Notes under the pieces: model-generated | Databases searched by the model: none | What the model was told of the DNA's origin: nothing | What the model saw: only the letters and a program-made list of their open reading frames with translations | Source of the DNA: an uncultured bacterium | Lineage (GTDB): Bacteria; Planctomycetota; JAJSAM01; JAJVHW01 | Assembly: GCA_937996235.1 (NCBI GenBank) | Contig: CALKVK010000006.1 | Span: 343,535-407,534 of the forward strand | Length of the DNA: 64,000 bases | Reading direction: 5' to 3' | Made by a program: the position numbers and the translations under genes | Shown: one piece after another, positions 34,658 to 44,300 of the stretch | Position numbering within the stretch: position 1 is the first letter of the stretch | Layout: each line of letters starts with the position of its first letter

Positions 34658-37600
34658 GCGCAGCGCCGCGCAGCGCCGAGGGCACGCAGGTGCCGCTCGC
34701 GATCGTCGGCATCGGCGCGCTCTTCCCGAAGGCCGAGGACCTCGGCGCGTACTGGCAGAACGTGCAGAAGGGCCGCGACGCCATCGGCGACGTGCCGCCC
34801 ACGCGCTGGCGCACGCAGGACTACCTCGACCCGGACCCGAAGGCGCAGGACCGGCTGTACGCCGCGCGCGGCGGGTTCCTCTCGGCGGTGGACTTCGACC
34901 CGCTCGAGTTCGGCATCGCGCCGAACGACCTCGAGGCGACGGACACGTCGCAGATCCTCGGGCTGATCGCGGCGAAGCGCGCGCTCGCCGACGCGGGCTA
35001 CGGCTTCGGCGAGCGCGCGCGTCCGTTCGACCGCGCGCGCACGAGCGTGATCATCGGCGTGACCGGCACGCTCGAGTTGGTGATCCCCCTCGGCGCGCGA
35101 CTCGGGCACCCGCTCTGGCGCCGCGCGCTCGCCGAGGCGGGCGTGCCCGACGAGGTCGCGGACGACGTCGTCGCGCGCATCGGCGACGGCTACGCCGAGT
35201 GGCAGGAGGGCTCGTTCCCGGGCCTCCTCGGCAACGTCGTCGCGGGGCGCATCGCGAGCCGCCTCGACCTGCACGGCACGAACTGCGTCGTGGACGCGGC
35301 GTGCGGCTCGTCGCTCGCCGCGCTGCACCTCGCCGCGCTCGAGCTCGAGACGGGCCGCTCCGACATGGTCGTGACGGGCGGCGTGGACACGTTCAACGAC
35401 GTGTTCATGTTCATGTGCTTCAGCAAGACGACCGCTCTGTCGCCGACGGGCGCCGCGAAGCCGTTCGACAGCACGGGCGACGGGACGGTGCTCGGCGAGG
35501 GCGTCGGCGTCGTGGTGCTGAAGCGCCTCGCCGACGCGGAGCGCGACGGCGACCGCGTCTACGCGGTGCTGCGCGGACTCGGCACGTCGAGCGACGGCAA
35601 GGGCCAGGCGATCTACGCGCCGAGCGCGGTGGGGCAGGCGCGCGCGCTGCGCCGCGCCTACGAGAGCGCGGGCGTCAGCCCGGCGACGGTCGAGCTGGTC
35701 GAGGCGCACGGCACCGGCACGAAGGTCGGCGACACCGTCGAGGCGACCGCGCTCGGCGAGGTGTTCCGCGAGAGCGGGCGCACCGGGCGCTGGGCCGCGC
35801 TCGGCTCCGTGAAGTCGCAGATCGGCCACGCGAAGGCGGCGGCGGGCGTCGCGGGACTCGTGAAGTCGGCGCTGGCGCTCTACCACAAGGTGCTGCCGCC
35901 CACGATCAAGGTGACGGACCCGATCGCGCCGCTCGCCGACGAGTCGTCGCCGCTCTACCTGAACACCGAGGCGCGCCCGTGGCTGCGACCGCTGCGCCAC
36001 CCGCGCCGCGCGGCGCTCAGCGCCTTCGGCTTCGGCGGCAGCAACTACCACGCGGTGCTCGAGGAGCACGCGAGCACGAAGCCGGGCATCGACTGGGACC
36101 CCGACGTCGAGCTGCTGCCGTTCCGCGCCGAGACCGTGCGCGAGCTGCTGCGCGACCTCGAGGCGTGGCCCGCCGATCTCGCGTGGGACGAGCTCGCGCG
36201 CCGCGCGGCCACGGCCCGCGAGCGCTTCGACGTCCTCTCGCCGTGCCGCCTCGTGCTGGTCGTCGAGCGCGGGCGCACCGACCTCGCGAAGCTCGTCGCG
36301 AACGCGGCGGCGATGCTGCGCCGCGACCCGCACGCGCGCTCGTGGTCCACGCCCGACGGCGCGCACTTCGGCCAGGGCCAGCTCCTCGGCAAGCTCGCGA
36401 TGCTCTTCCCGGGCCAGGGCAGCCAGTACGTCGGGATGCTGCGCGACCTCGCGTGCCGCTTCCCCGTCGTGCAGCACGTGCTCGAGAAGGCCGACATCGC
36501 GTACGAGCTCGCGGCGGGCGGCGTCGTCGGCGGCGTGACCGTCGGCCTGCACCTCTCCGACCGCATCTTCCCGCACGCGCCGTTCAACGACGTGATGCGC
36601 GAGAAGGCCGAGTGGCTGCTGCGCGACACGCGCGTCGCCCAGCCGGCGATCGGCGCCGTCAGCCTCGGCGCGCTCGCCGTGCTCGCGTCCGTCTTCGGCG
36701 TCGGCGGGACCGCGTTCGCGGGCCACAGCTACGGCGAGCTGGCCGCGCTGCACGCTGGCGGCGCCTTCGACGCCGACACGCTCGCGCAGCTCTCCGCCCT
36801 GCGCGGCCGCCTTATGGCCGAGGGCGAGGGCGACCGCGGCGCGATGCTCGCCGTGCGCACCGACCGCGCGGGCGCCGTGCAGATCGTCGAGGAGAACGGC
36901 CTCAAGCTCGCCGTCGCGAACCACAACGCGCCGCAGCAGGTCGTGCTGTCGGGCGCGAGCGACGAGATCGAGCGCGCCGCGCTGCGCTGCGCCGCGCTCG
37001 GTCTCGCCGCGACGAAGCTCGCGGTCGCGGCCGCGTTCCACAGCCCGCTCGTCGCAGACGCGGCGACGCCGCTGCGCGAGGCGCTCGACGCCGTCGCGGT
37101 CGCGGCGCCGCACACGCCCGTCTACGCGAACGCGACCGCGGAGCCGTATCCACCCGATCCCGACGCGCTGCGGGCGACGCTCGCGGCGCAGCTCGCGTCG
37201 TCCGTCGAGTTCGTCGCGCTGATCGAGCGCATGTACGCGGACGGTGCGCGCACGTTCGTCGAGGTGGGCCCCGGCACGACGCTGACGCGCCTCGTCGGCG
37301 CGATCCTCGCCGAGCGCGAGCACGCCGCGTGCGCCGTCGACGCCTCCGGCGGACGCCGCTCGGGCATGGCCGACCTGGCCGCGTGCCTCGCGCAGATCGC
37401 GGTGCAGGGCCACTCCGTGGACCTCGCGCGCTGGAACGAGGGCGTCGCGAAGCCCGCCGCACCGCCCGGCCGCCGCATGACCGTCGCCGTCTCCGGCGCG
37501 AACATCGTCCGCGCGAAGGCGCCGCGCCCGCCGCGCGCGCCGCTCCCGCTCGCCGCGGAGACGCCGCGCACCGTCGCGGCGTCCGCGCCGCCTCCCACTC

Positions 37601-40600
37601 CGGTGCCTCCGATGCCGCACACACACGAACAGCCCGTCCCTCCGGCCGCGACGCCCGGCGGGGTGCCCGTGCCGCCGCCCCGGGGCGTCGCCGCGGGGGC
37701 CTCCGTGGCCGCGGCGCTCGACGCCGTGCGCGCGCAGACGGAGGCCCTGCTGCGCCTCTCGGCGCAGACGGCGGACCTCCACCGCCGGTTCCTCGAGTCG
37801 CAGGACGCCGCCCAGCGGTCCCTCGAAGTCCTCCTCGACCAGCAGCGCGCCCTCCTCGGCCTCCCGCCCCTCGCGCTCCCCGCGCCCGCGCCCCTCGCCG
37901 CGCAGCCCTACGTGGCGCCTCCGGCCGCCGCGCCCCTCGCCGCGACACCGCAGGCCGTCGCGGCTCCCGCGCCCGTCGCGCCCGCACCTGCGCCGTCAGC
38001 CGCGCCCGCCGCGGCGCGCCCCGCTCCGGCGCCGGTGCGGCTCGCGCCGGTGCTGCTCGCCGTCGTCTCGGAGAAGACGGGCTACCCGGCCGAGATGCTC
38101 GAGCTGCCGATGGAGCTCGACGCGGACCTCGGCATCGACTCGATCAAGCGGGTGGAGATCCTGGCGGCGATGCAGGAGCGCGTGCCGGGTCTCGCGGCCG
38201 TCGCGTCCGACGAGCTCGGGCGCCTGCGCACGCTCGCCGACGTGCTCGCGGCCCTCGACCGCAGCGCGCCGCCGACGGCGACTCCCGCCGCCGCGAGTCC
38301 CGCCACCGCGTCGGCGCCGCGGGCCCAGATCGCGCCGGTGCAGATCGCGCCGGTGCAGCTCGCGCCGGTGCAGCTCGCGCCGGTGCTGCTCGCCGTCGTC
38401 TCGGAGAAGACGGGCTACCCGGCGGAGATGCTCGAACTGCCGATGGAGCTCGACGCGGACCTCGGCATCGACTCGATCAAGCGGGTGGAGATCCTGGCGG
38501 CGATGCAGGAGCGCGTGCCGGGTCTCGCGGCCGTCGCGTCCGACGAGCTCGGGCGCCTGCGCACGCTCGCCGACGTGCTCGCGGCCCTCGACCGCAGCGC
38601 GCCGCCGACGGCGACTCCCGCCGCCGCGAGTCCCGCCACCGCGTCGGCGCCGCGGGCCCAGATCGCACCGGTGCAGATCACGCCGGTGCAGCTCGCGCCG
38701 GTGCTGCTCGCCGTCGTCTCGGAGAAGACGGGCTACCCGGCGGAGATGCTCGAACTGCCGATGGAGCTCGACGCGGACCTCGGCATCGACTCGATCAAGC
38801 GGGTGGAGATCCTGGCGGCGATGCAGGAGCGCGTGCCGGGTCTCGCGGCGGTCGCGTCCGACGAGCTCGGGCGCCTGCGCACACTCGCCGACGTGCTCGC
38901 GGCGCTCGACCGCACGGCCGCGCCGTCCGCTGCGGCGCCTGCTGCGTCGCCGGTCGCGGCCACGCAGGCTCCGGCGGCGGCCGCCGCCGAGCAGCTCGAC
39001 GTGCAGCGCCACGTGCTCGGGTCCGTCGCGCTCGAGGGGCGGGCCCGCGCGGCCGTCGCCCCGGCCGCGGCGCCGGTGCTCGTCGCGGGCGACGTGAGCG
39101 GCGAGCTGACGCAGGCCGTCGCGGCCGCGTTCGCCGCGGTCGGCGCGCACGCGCAGGTCGCGGAGCTCGACACGGGCGACGTGCCGTCGGCGCTCGCGGG
39201 TCTCGTGCTCGTCGCGCCCGCACGCGGCACCGACGCGGCGTTCCTGCGCGGCGCCCTCGCGCTGCTCGGCCGCGCCGGCGCGGCGCTGCGCGAGGGCGCG
39301 CGGCAGGGCGGCGCGTTCCTGGTCGGCGTCTCGCGTCTCGACGGCGCGTTCGGGCTGGTCGAGCTGAACGGCGCGGCGCCCGAGTGCGCCGGTCTCGCCG
39401 GCTTCGTGAAGACCGCGGCGCACGAGTGGCCCGAGGTCGCGTGCAAGGCCCTCGACGTGCCCGTGCACGTGGACGACGTCGCCGCCGCCGCGCGCGCGGT
39501 CGTCGAGGAGGCGCTCCTGCGCGGTCCGCTCGAGGTCGGCCTCGCGGGCGCGTCGCGCGTTGCGCTGCGCCTCGCCGAGGAGCCCGTCGCGGGCGCGTCG
39601 GCCGCGCCGCTCGCGCCGGGCGACCTCGTCGTCGTGACCGGCGGCGCGCGCGGCGTCACCGCCGAGGCGGCGATCGCGCTCGCCGAGGCGTTCCGCCCGG
39701 CGCTGCTGCTCCTCGGCCGCAGCCCCGAGCCCGCCGACGAGCCCGCGTGCGTCGCGGGCATCGACGACGCGGCGGCGGCGAAGCGTGCGCTCGCGGCCGA
39801 GATGGGCGGACGCCCCGCGCCGCGCGAACTGCAGGCGGCGTGGGAGCGCATCGCATCGGCGCGCGCCGTCCGCGCGACGCTCGCGCGCTGCGCGGCGCAC
39901 GGTGCGACGGCCGCGTACCGCAGCGTGGACGTGCGCGACGCGGCGGCCGTCGCCGCGATCGTCGCGGAAGCGCGCGCGTCGCACGGCCCCGTGCGCGCGC
40001 TCGTGCACGGCGCCGGCGTGCTGCGCGATGCGCGCATCGAGGAGAAGACGCCCGCGCAGTTCGACGACGTCTTCGGCACGAAGGTGGACGGTCTGCGCGC
40101 GCTGCTCGCGGCGGCCGGCGACGACGACCTGCGCGCGCTCGTGCTCTTCTCGTCGTCCACGGGGCGCTTCGGGCGCGCCGGCCAGGTGGACTACGCCGCC
40201 GCGAACGAGGTGCTCAACAAGATCGCGCAGCGCGAGGCGCGGCGCCGTCCCGCGTGCCGCGTCGTCAGCGTGAACTGGGGCCCGTGGGAGGGCGGCATGG
40301 TGACGCCCGCGCACCGGCGCCTCTTCGCCGACGAGGGCATCGGGCTGATCGGCCTGCGCGCGGGTGCGCGCCACCTCGTACGCGAGCTGCACGCCGGCGC
40401 CGGCGCGGCCGTCGAGGTGGTCGTGCTCGGCCCCGGCAGCCGCGCGCCGGAGCAGTTCGCGGCAGACGCCGCACCGTCCGCTGAACACGACACCTCCGCG
40501 CTGCCGCTCGCGTTCGAGCGCAGCGTCGACGTGACGTCGCACCCCGTGCTCGCGTCGCACGTGCTCGACGGGCGCCCGGTCGTGCCCGTCGTCCTCATGC

Positions 40601-41370
40601 TGCAGTGGCTCGCGCACGGCGCGCTGCACGTGCACCCCGGGCTGCGCTTCCACGGCTTCGACGCGTTCCGCATGCTGCGCGGCGTGCCGCTCGACGACGG
40701 CGCCGCCGCGCGTCTCCGCGTGCACGTCGGACGCCTCGAGCCGCAGGCCGACGGCACGTTCGCCGCGGCCGCCGAGCTGCGCTCGACCGACGCGCACGGC
40801 CGCGAGCGCGTGACCGCGCGCGCGCAGGTCGTCCTCGGCGACCGCGGCGCCCACGCGAACGGGACCGTGGCGCGGCCGCTCGCGCCGGAGCCGGGCGCGC
40901 CGTCGCGCGCGACGGTGTACGACGACCTGCTCTTCCACGGGCCCGCGATGCAGGGAATCCGCGCGGTCGAGCACCTCTCGCGCGCGGGCGTCGCGGTCGT
41001 CAGCGACGCTGCGCCCGCGCCCTCCGCGTGGGTGCGCGCGCCGCTGCGCTCCGCGTGGCCGGCGGACCCGCTCGCGCTCGACTGCGCGTTCCAGGCGCTC
41101 GTTGTGTGGACGCGCGCGCACCGTGGCGCGCCGTCGCTGCCGACGGGCTTCGCGCGCTACCGTCAGTTCGCGCCCGCGTTCCCCGACTCGGGCGTGCGCA
41201 TCACGGCGCACGTGACGTCCGACGCGGAGCACGCGACACGCGCCGACGTGCTCTTCACCGCCGACGACGGCCGCGTGCTCGCGGAGATGCGCGGCTACGA
41301 GTGCGTCGTGGACCCGTCGCTCGACGCGGCGTACCGCCGCCGCTCGCTCGCGGACGCCACGCGGAGCTAG
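34654..41370 (+). CDS. pfaA: PUFA synthase PfaA: KS-AT-ACPx3-KR-DH
   Basis: A 2238-residue multidomain synthase. Ketosynthase about 12-460 with Cys217 (DAACGSSLAAL), His352 (EAHGTGT) and His392 (KSQIGHAKAAAG). Malonyl-acyltransferase about 580-890 (FPGQGSQYVGM, Ser692 in GHSYGE). A coiled-coil segment about 1020-1070 (LLRLSAQTADLHRRFLESQ), characteristic of PfaA. Three nearly identical acyl carrier domains with phosphopantetheine serines 1163, 1274 and 1380 (LGIDSIKRVEIL). Ketoreductase about 1650-1880 (VVTGGARGVTAEA; Tyr1847 in VDYAAANEVLN). C-terminal double-hotdog dehydratase about 1955-2225 (HPVLASHVLDGRPVVPV, LDCAFQALV). Three carriers is at the low end for the family. TAG stop, then pfaC in the same frame. 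Confidence 0.95.
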   Translation: MSAAPRSAEGTQVPLAIVGIGALFPKAEDLGAYWQNVQKGRDAIGDVPPTRWRTQDYLDPDPKAQDRLYAARGGFLSAVDFDPLEFGIAPNDLEATDTSQILGLIAAKRALADAGYGFGERARPFDRARTSVIIGVTGTLELVIPLGARLGHPLWRRALAEAGVPDEVADDVVARIGDGYAEWQEGSFPGLLGNVVAGRIASRLDLHGTNCVVDAACGSSLAALHLAALELETGRSDMVVTGGVDTFNDVFMFMCFSKTTALSPTGAAKPFDSTGDGTVLGEGVGVVVLKRLADAERDGDRVYAVLRGLGTSSDGKGQAIYAPSAVGQARALRRAYESAGVSPATVELVEAHGTGTKVGDTVEATALGEVFRESGRTGRWAALGSVKSQIGHAKAAAGVAGLVKSALALYHKVLPPTIKVTDPIAPLADESSPLYLNTEARPWLRPLRHPRRAALSAFGFGGSNYHAVLEEHASTKPGIDWDPDVELLPFRAETVRELLRDLEAWPADLAWDELARRAATARERFDVLSPCRLVLVVERGRTDLAKLVANAAAMLRRDPHARSWSTPDGAHFGQGQLLGKLAMLFPGQGSQYVGMLRDLACRFPVVQHVLEKADIAYELAAGGVVGGVTVGLHLSDRIFPHAPFNDVMREKAEWLLRDTRVAQPAIGAVSLGALAVLASVFGVGGTAFAGHSYGELAALHAGGAFDADTLAQLSALRGRLMAEGEGDRGAMLAVRTDRAGAVQIVEENGLKLAVANHNAPQQVVLSGASDEIERAALRCAALGLAATKLAVAAAFHSPLVADAATPLREALDAVAVAAPHTPVYANATAEPYPPDPDALRATLAAQLASSVEFVALIERMYADGARTFVEVGPGTTLTRLVGAILAEREHAACAVDASGGRRSGMADLAACLAQIAVQGHSVDLARWNEGVAKPAAPPGRRMTVAVSGANIVRAKAPRPPRAPLPLAAETPRTVAASAPPPTPVPPMPHTHEQPVPPAATPGGVPVPPPRGVAAGASVAAALDAVRAQTEALLRLSAQTADLHRRFLESQDAAQRSLEVLLDQQRALLGLPPLALPAPAPLAAQPYVAPPAAAPLAATPQAVAAPAPVAPAPAPSAAPAAARPAPAPVRLAPVLLAVVSEKTGYPAEMLELPMELDADLGIDSIKRVEILAAMQERVPGLAAVASDELGRLRTLADVLAALDRSAPPTATPAAASPATASAPRAQIAPVQIAPVQLAPVQLAPVLLAVVSEKTGYPAEMLELPMELDADLGIDSIKRVEILAAMQERVPGLAAVASDELGRLRTLADVLAALDRSAPPTATPAAASPATASAPRAQIAPVQITPVQLAPVLLAVVSEKTGYPAEMLELPMELDADLGIDSIKRVEILAAMQERVPGLAAVASDELGRLRTLADVLAALDRTAAPSAAAPAASPVAATQAPAAAAAEQLDVQRHVLGSVALEGRARAAVAPAAAPVLVAGDVSGELTQAVAAAFAAVGAHAQVAELDTGDVPSALAGLVLVAPARGTDAAFLRGALALLGRAGAALREGARQGGAFLVGVSRLDGAFGLVELNGAAPECAGLAGFVKTAAHEWPEVACKALDVPVHVDDVAAAARAVVEEALLRGPLEVGLAGASRVALRLAEEPVAGASAAPLAPGDLVVVTGGARGVTAEAAIALAEAFRPALLLLGRSPEPADEPACVAGIDDAAAAKRALAAEMGGRPAPRELQAAWERIASARAVRATLARCAAHGATAAYRSVDVRDAAAVAAIVAEARASHGPVRALVHGAGVLRDARIEEKTPAQFDDVFGTKVDGLRALLAAAGDDDLRALVLFSSSTGRFGRAGQVDYAAANEVLNKIAQREARRRPACRVVSVNWGPWEGGMVTPAHRRLFADEGIGLIGLRAGARHLVRELHAGAGAAVEVVVLGPGSRAPEQFAADAAPSAEHDTSALPLAFERSVDVTSHPVLASHVLDGRPVVPVVLMLQWLAHGALHVHPGLRFHGFDAFRMLRGVPLDDGAAARLRVHVGRLEPQADGTFAAAAELRSTDAHGRERVTARAQVVLGDRGAHANGTVARPLAPEPGAPSRATVYDDLLFHGPAMQGIRAVEHLSRAGVAVVSDAAPAPSAWVRAPLRSAWPADPLALDCAFQALVVWTRAHRGAPSLPTGFARYRQFAPAFPDSGVRITAHVTSDAEHATRADVLFTADDGRVLAEMRGYECVVDPSLDAAYRRRSLADATRS
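38041..38917 (+). repeat. Three near-identical ACP-coding tandem repeats
   Basis: Units begin at 38041, 38374 and 38692 (periods 333 and 318 bases) and differ by only a few synonymous bases. The 15-base difference equals one copy of a short tandem unit (CAGATCGCGCCGGTG or close variants, encoding QIAPV/QLAPV) in the linkers: four copies at 38326-38385 and three at 38659-38703. The pattern points to recent duplication or gene conversion plus slippage. Confidence 0.92.
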
Positions 41371-41376
41371 CTGCCA

Positions 41377-44300
41377 TTGCGCGCGATCGCGATCGTCGCG
41401 GCCGGGGGCGTGCTCCCCGGCGGCAACGACCTCGACGGGCTGTGGCGCCTGATCGTCGAGGGGAAGGACGCGCTCTCCGAGCCGCCGCCCGGCCGCTGGC
41501 TGCTCGATCCCGCGTCGATCCACGACCCGTCGGAGCCGAAGCCCGACCGCGTGCTCTGCACGCGCGGCGGCTTCGTGCCGCACGTGCGGCTCGCCCCCCG
41601 CGAGGGCGGGCTCGATGCGGAGACGCTCGACGCCCTCGACCCGTCGGTGATCCTCACGCTGAAGGCAGCGCGCGAGGCGTGGGACGCGGCGCGGACCGAC
41701 GGGATCGACGGCGCGCGCGTGGCGGTGATCCTCGGCCACATCGCGCTGCCGACCGACGGCATGTCGGCGCTGTCGCGCTCCGTGATCGGCCGCGCGATCG
41801 AGACGCAGGTGACGGGCCGCGATCCGGGCGCGGGCGACGTCCCGGCGCACGCCCACCACGCGCTGGGTCTGCCGCCGCTCGCCGTCGCGCGCGACCTCGG
41901 CCTGTCGGGCCGCGCGTTCGCCATCGACGCCGCGTGTTCGTCGTCGCTCTTCGCGTTGGCGCTCGCGTGCGAGGAACTGCGCGCGCGCCGCGCCGACGCC
42001 GTGATCGCGGGCGGCGCGTCGCGCCCCGACGCGCTCTACACGCAGATGGGCTTCTCGCAACTGCGCGCGCTCTCGCGGAAGGGCTTCTGCACGCCGTTCG
42101 ACGCGCGCGGCGACGGGCTCGTCGTCGGCGAGGGGGCCGTCGCGTTCGTGCTGAAGCGGCTCGACGACGCAGTCGCTTCGCGCGACGAGATCCTCGGCGT
42201 GATCCGCGGCTACGGCGTCTCGAACGACGTCGAGGGCAACCTGCTCGCGCCGTCGTCCGAGGGCCAGGTGCGCGCGCTGCGCGCGGCATACGCCGACGCG
42301 CGGTGGCGCCCCGACGACGTCGACCTGATCGAGTGCCACGCGACGGGCACGCCGGTCGGCGACGGCGTCGAGGTGACGTCGCTGCGCACACTCTGGGACG
42401 GCTCGCACGCGGGCGGCCGCCGCTGCGTCATCGGCGGCGCGAAGTCGAACGTGGGGCACCTGCTCACCGGCGCGGGCGCAGTGGGCGTCGCGAAGGTGCT
42501 GCTCGCGATGCGCCACGCGACACTCCCGCCGACGGCGCACTTCGAGCGCGCACCCGAGCGCGTGCCGCTCGCGGACAGTCCGTTCGAGGTGCTGCGCACG
42601 CCGCGCACGTGGGAGCGCCGCGCGGAGGGCGTCCCGCGTCGCGCGGGCGTCAGCGCGTTCGGGTTCGGCGGAACGAATGCGCACGTGCTGCTCGAGGAGT
42701 GGCTCGGCGGCGTGCCGCAGACGGAGCCCGCGCCGGCCGACGCGCCCGTGGCGATCGTCGGCTCGGCGCGCGTTGGCACGCCCACCGCCGTGCGCGCGGG
42801 GCGCTTCCGCATCCCACCGACCGAGATCGCGGACATGCTCGCGCAGCAGGCGGCGCTGCTCGACGCCGCCGACCGCGCGCTGCACGACGCGGGCATCACG
42901 GAGCGCGCGACCGACCTGCGCGCCGGCGTGTTCGCGGGCATCCGGCTCGATCCCGAGACGACCGACTACGACCTGCGCTGGACGGCCCTCGCCCGCGGTC
43001 CCGAGTGGGCGCGCGCGCGCGGCGTCGAGCCCGAGTGCGACGCGGGCCGCGCGTGGATCGCGGCGGTCGCCGACGCCGTGCACGAGCCGCTGACCGCGCA
43101 CCGCGTGCTCGGCGCGCTCGGCGGCGTCGCCGGCGCGCGCATCGCCCGCGAGATGCGCTTCGGCGGCGTCACCATGTCCGTCGGCGCGGAGGCGGGGACG
43201 GACATCGTGGCGCTCCAACTCGCACGCGACGCGCTGGCGCGGGGCGACATCGACGTGGCGGTCGTGGGATCCGTCGAGATCGCCGCGGACCCGCGCGTGG
43301 TCCCCGGTGCCGGACCGGAGTGGAACGGCGCGTCGGCGCTGGTGCTGCGGCGCGTCGCCGATGCGGAGGCGCGCGGGGAGCCGGTCCGGGCGCTGGTCAG
43401 GGCGCCGGGTCCAGCCGGTGCGGCGATGGAGGGGCGAGGGCTTGCCGCCGTCGCCACACGGCTGCTGCGGTTCGGGCAGAACCCGGACACGCTCGCGCCG
43501 TGGGTGCGCTCGTACGACGACCCGCCGCGCGCGATCGCGCTGCACGCGGACGTCGTGCTCGGCGGTTCCGTCGCGACGCGCCTCGAGGAGGCGCCGCGCG
43601 TCGGTGTCGTCACGGACGTCCCGCGCAGCGCGCCCGGCGTGTTCGTGATCCGCGGGCGCGACGCCGCCGACGTGCACCGTCGGCTCGAGGAGCTCGCGGC
43701 GTGCGACGGGCCGTGCCACGAAGCCGCGGCGCGGTGGGCCGGCGCCGAGCGCGCGCACGGTGCCGGGGGCGACGTGCGCGTCGCGATCGTCGCGCGTGAC
43801 GCGCACGATCTGCGCGAGCGCATCGCCGAGGCGCGTGCGCAGCTCGACGGCGCGCCGCCGCGCCATGTCGAGAACGCGCGCGTGTTCGTGTCGCGCGCAC
43901 CGCTCGCGGCGCGCGGCGAACTGGCGTTCGTGTTCCCCGGCTCCGGCTCGCACTTCATGGGCATGGGGCGCGCGTTCGCCGAGCATTTCCCCGACGTGGT
44001 CACGGGCGGTCCGTTCGGCCCGGAGACCTTCGCCGAGGAACTCCGCCCCGACGTCTTCTGGACCGGCGAGACGCCGCTCACCGACGACGACCAGCGGCCG
44101 CACATCCAGGCGCAGGTCGCGCTCGGCACCATGCTCTCGGGCCTGCTGAAGACGTTCGGGCTGCGGCCGACCGCGTACCTCGGCTACTCGCTCGGCGAGA
44201 CCGCGGCGCTCTACGCGTCGGGCGCGTGGAAGGCGCGGCGCGCGATGCTCGACCGCGTCGCGGCGTCCGATCTCTTCACGCGGCAGCTCTGCGGCCCGTG

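Noticed and set aside
38326..38703. The short 15-base direct repeats resembled a CRISPR-like or minisatellite array
   Set aside because: They are in frame inside pfaA, encode QIAPV/QLAPV linkers between ACP domains and have no spacers.
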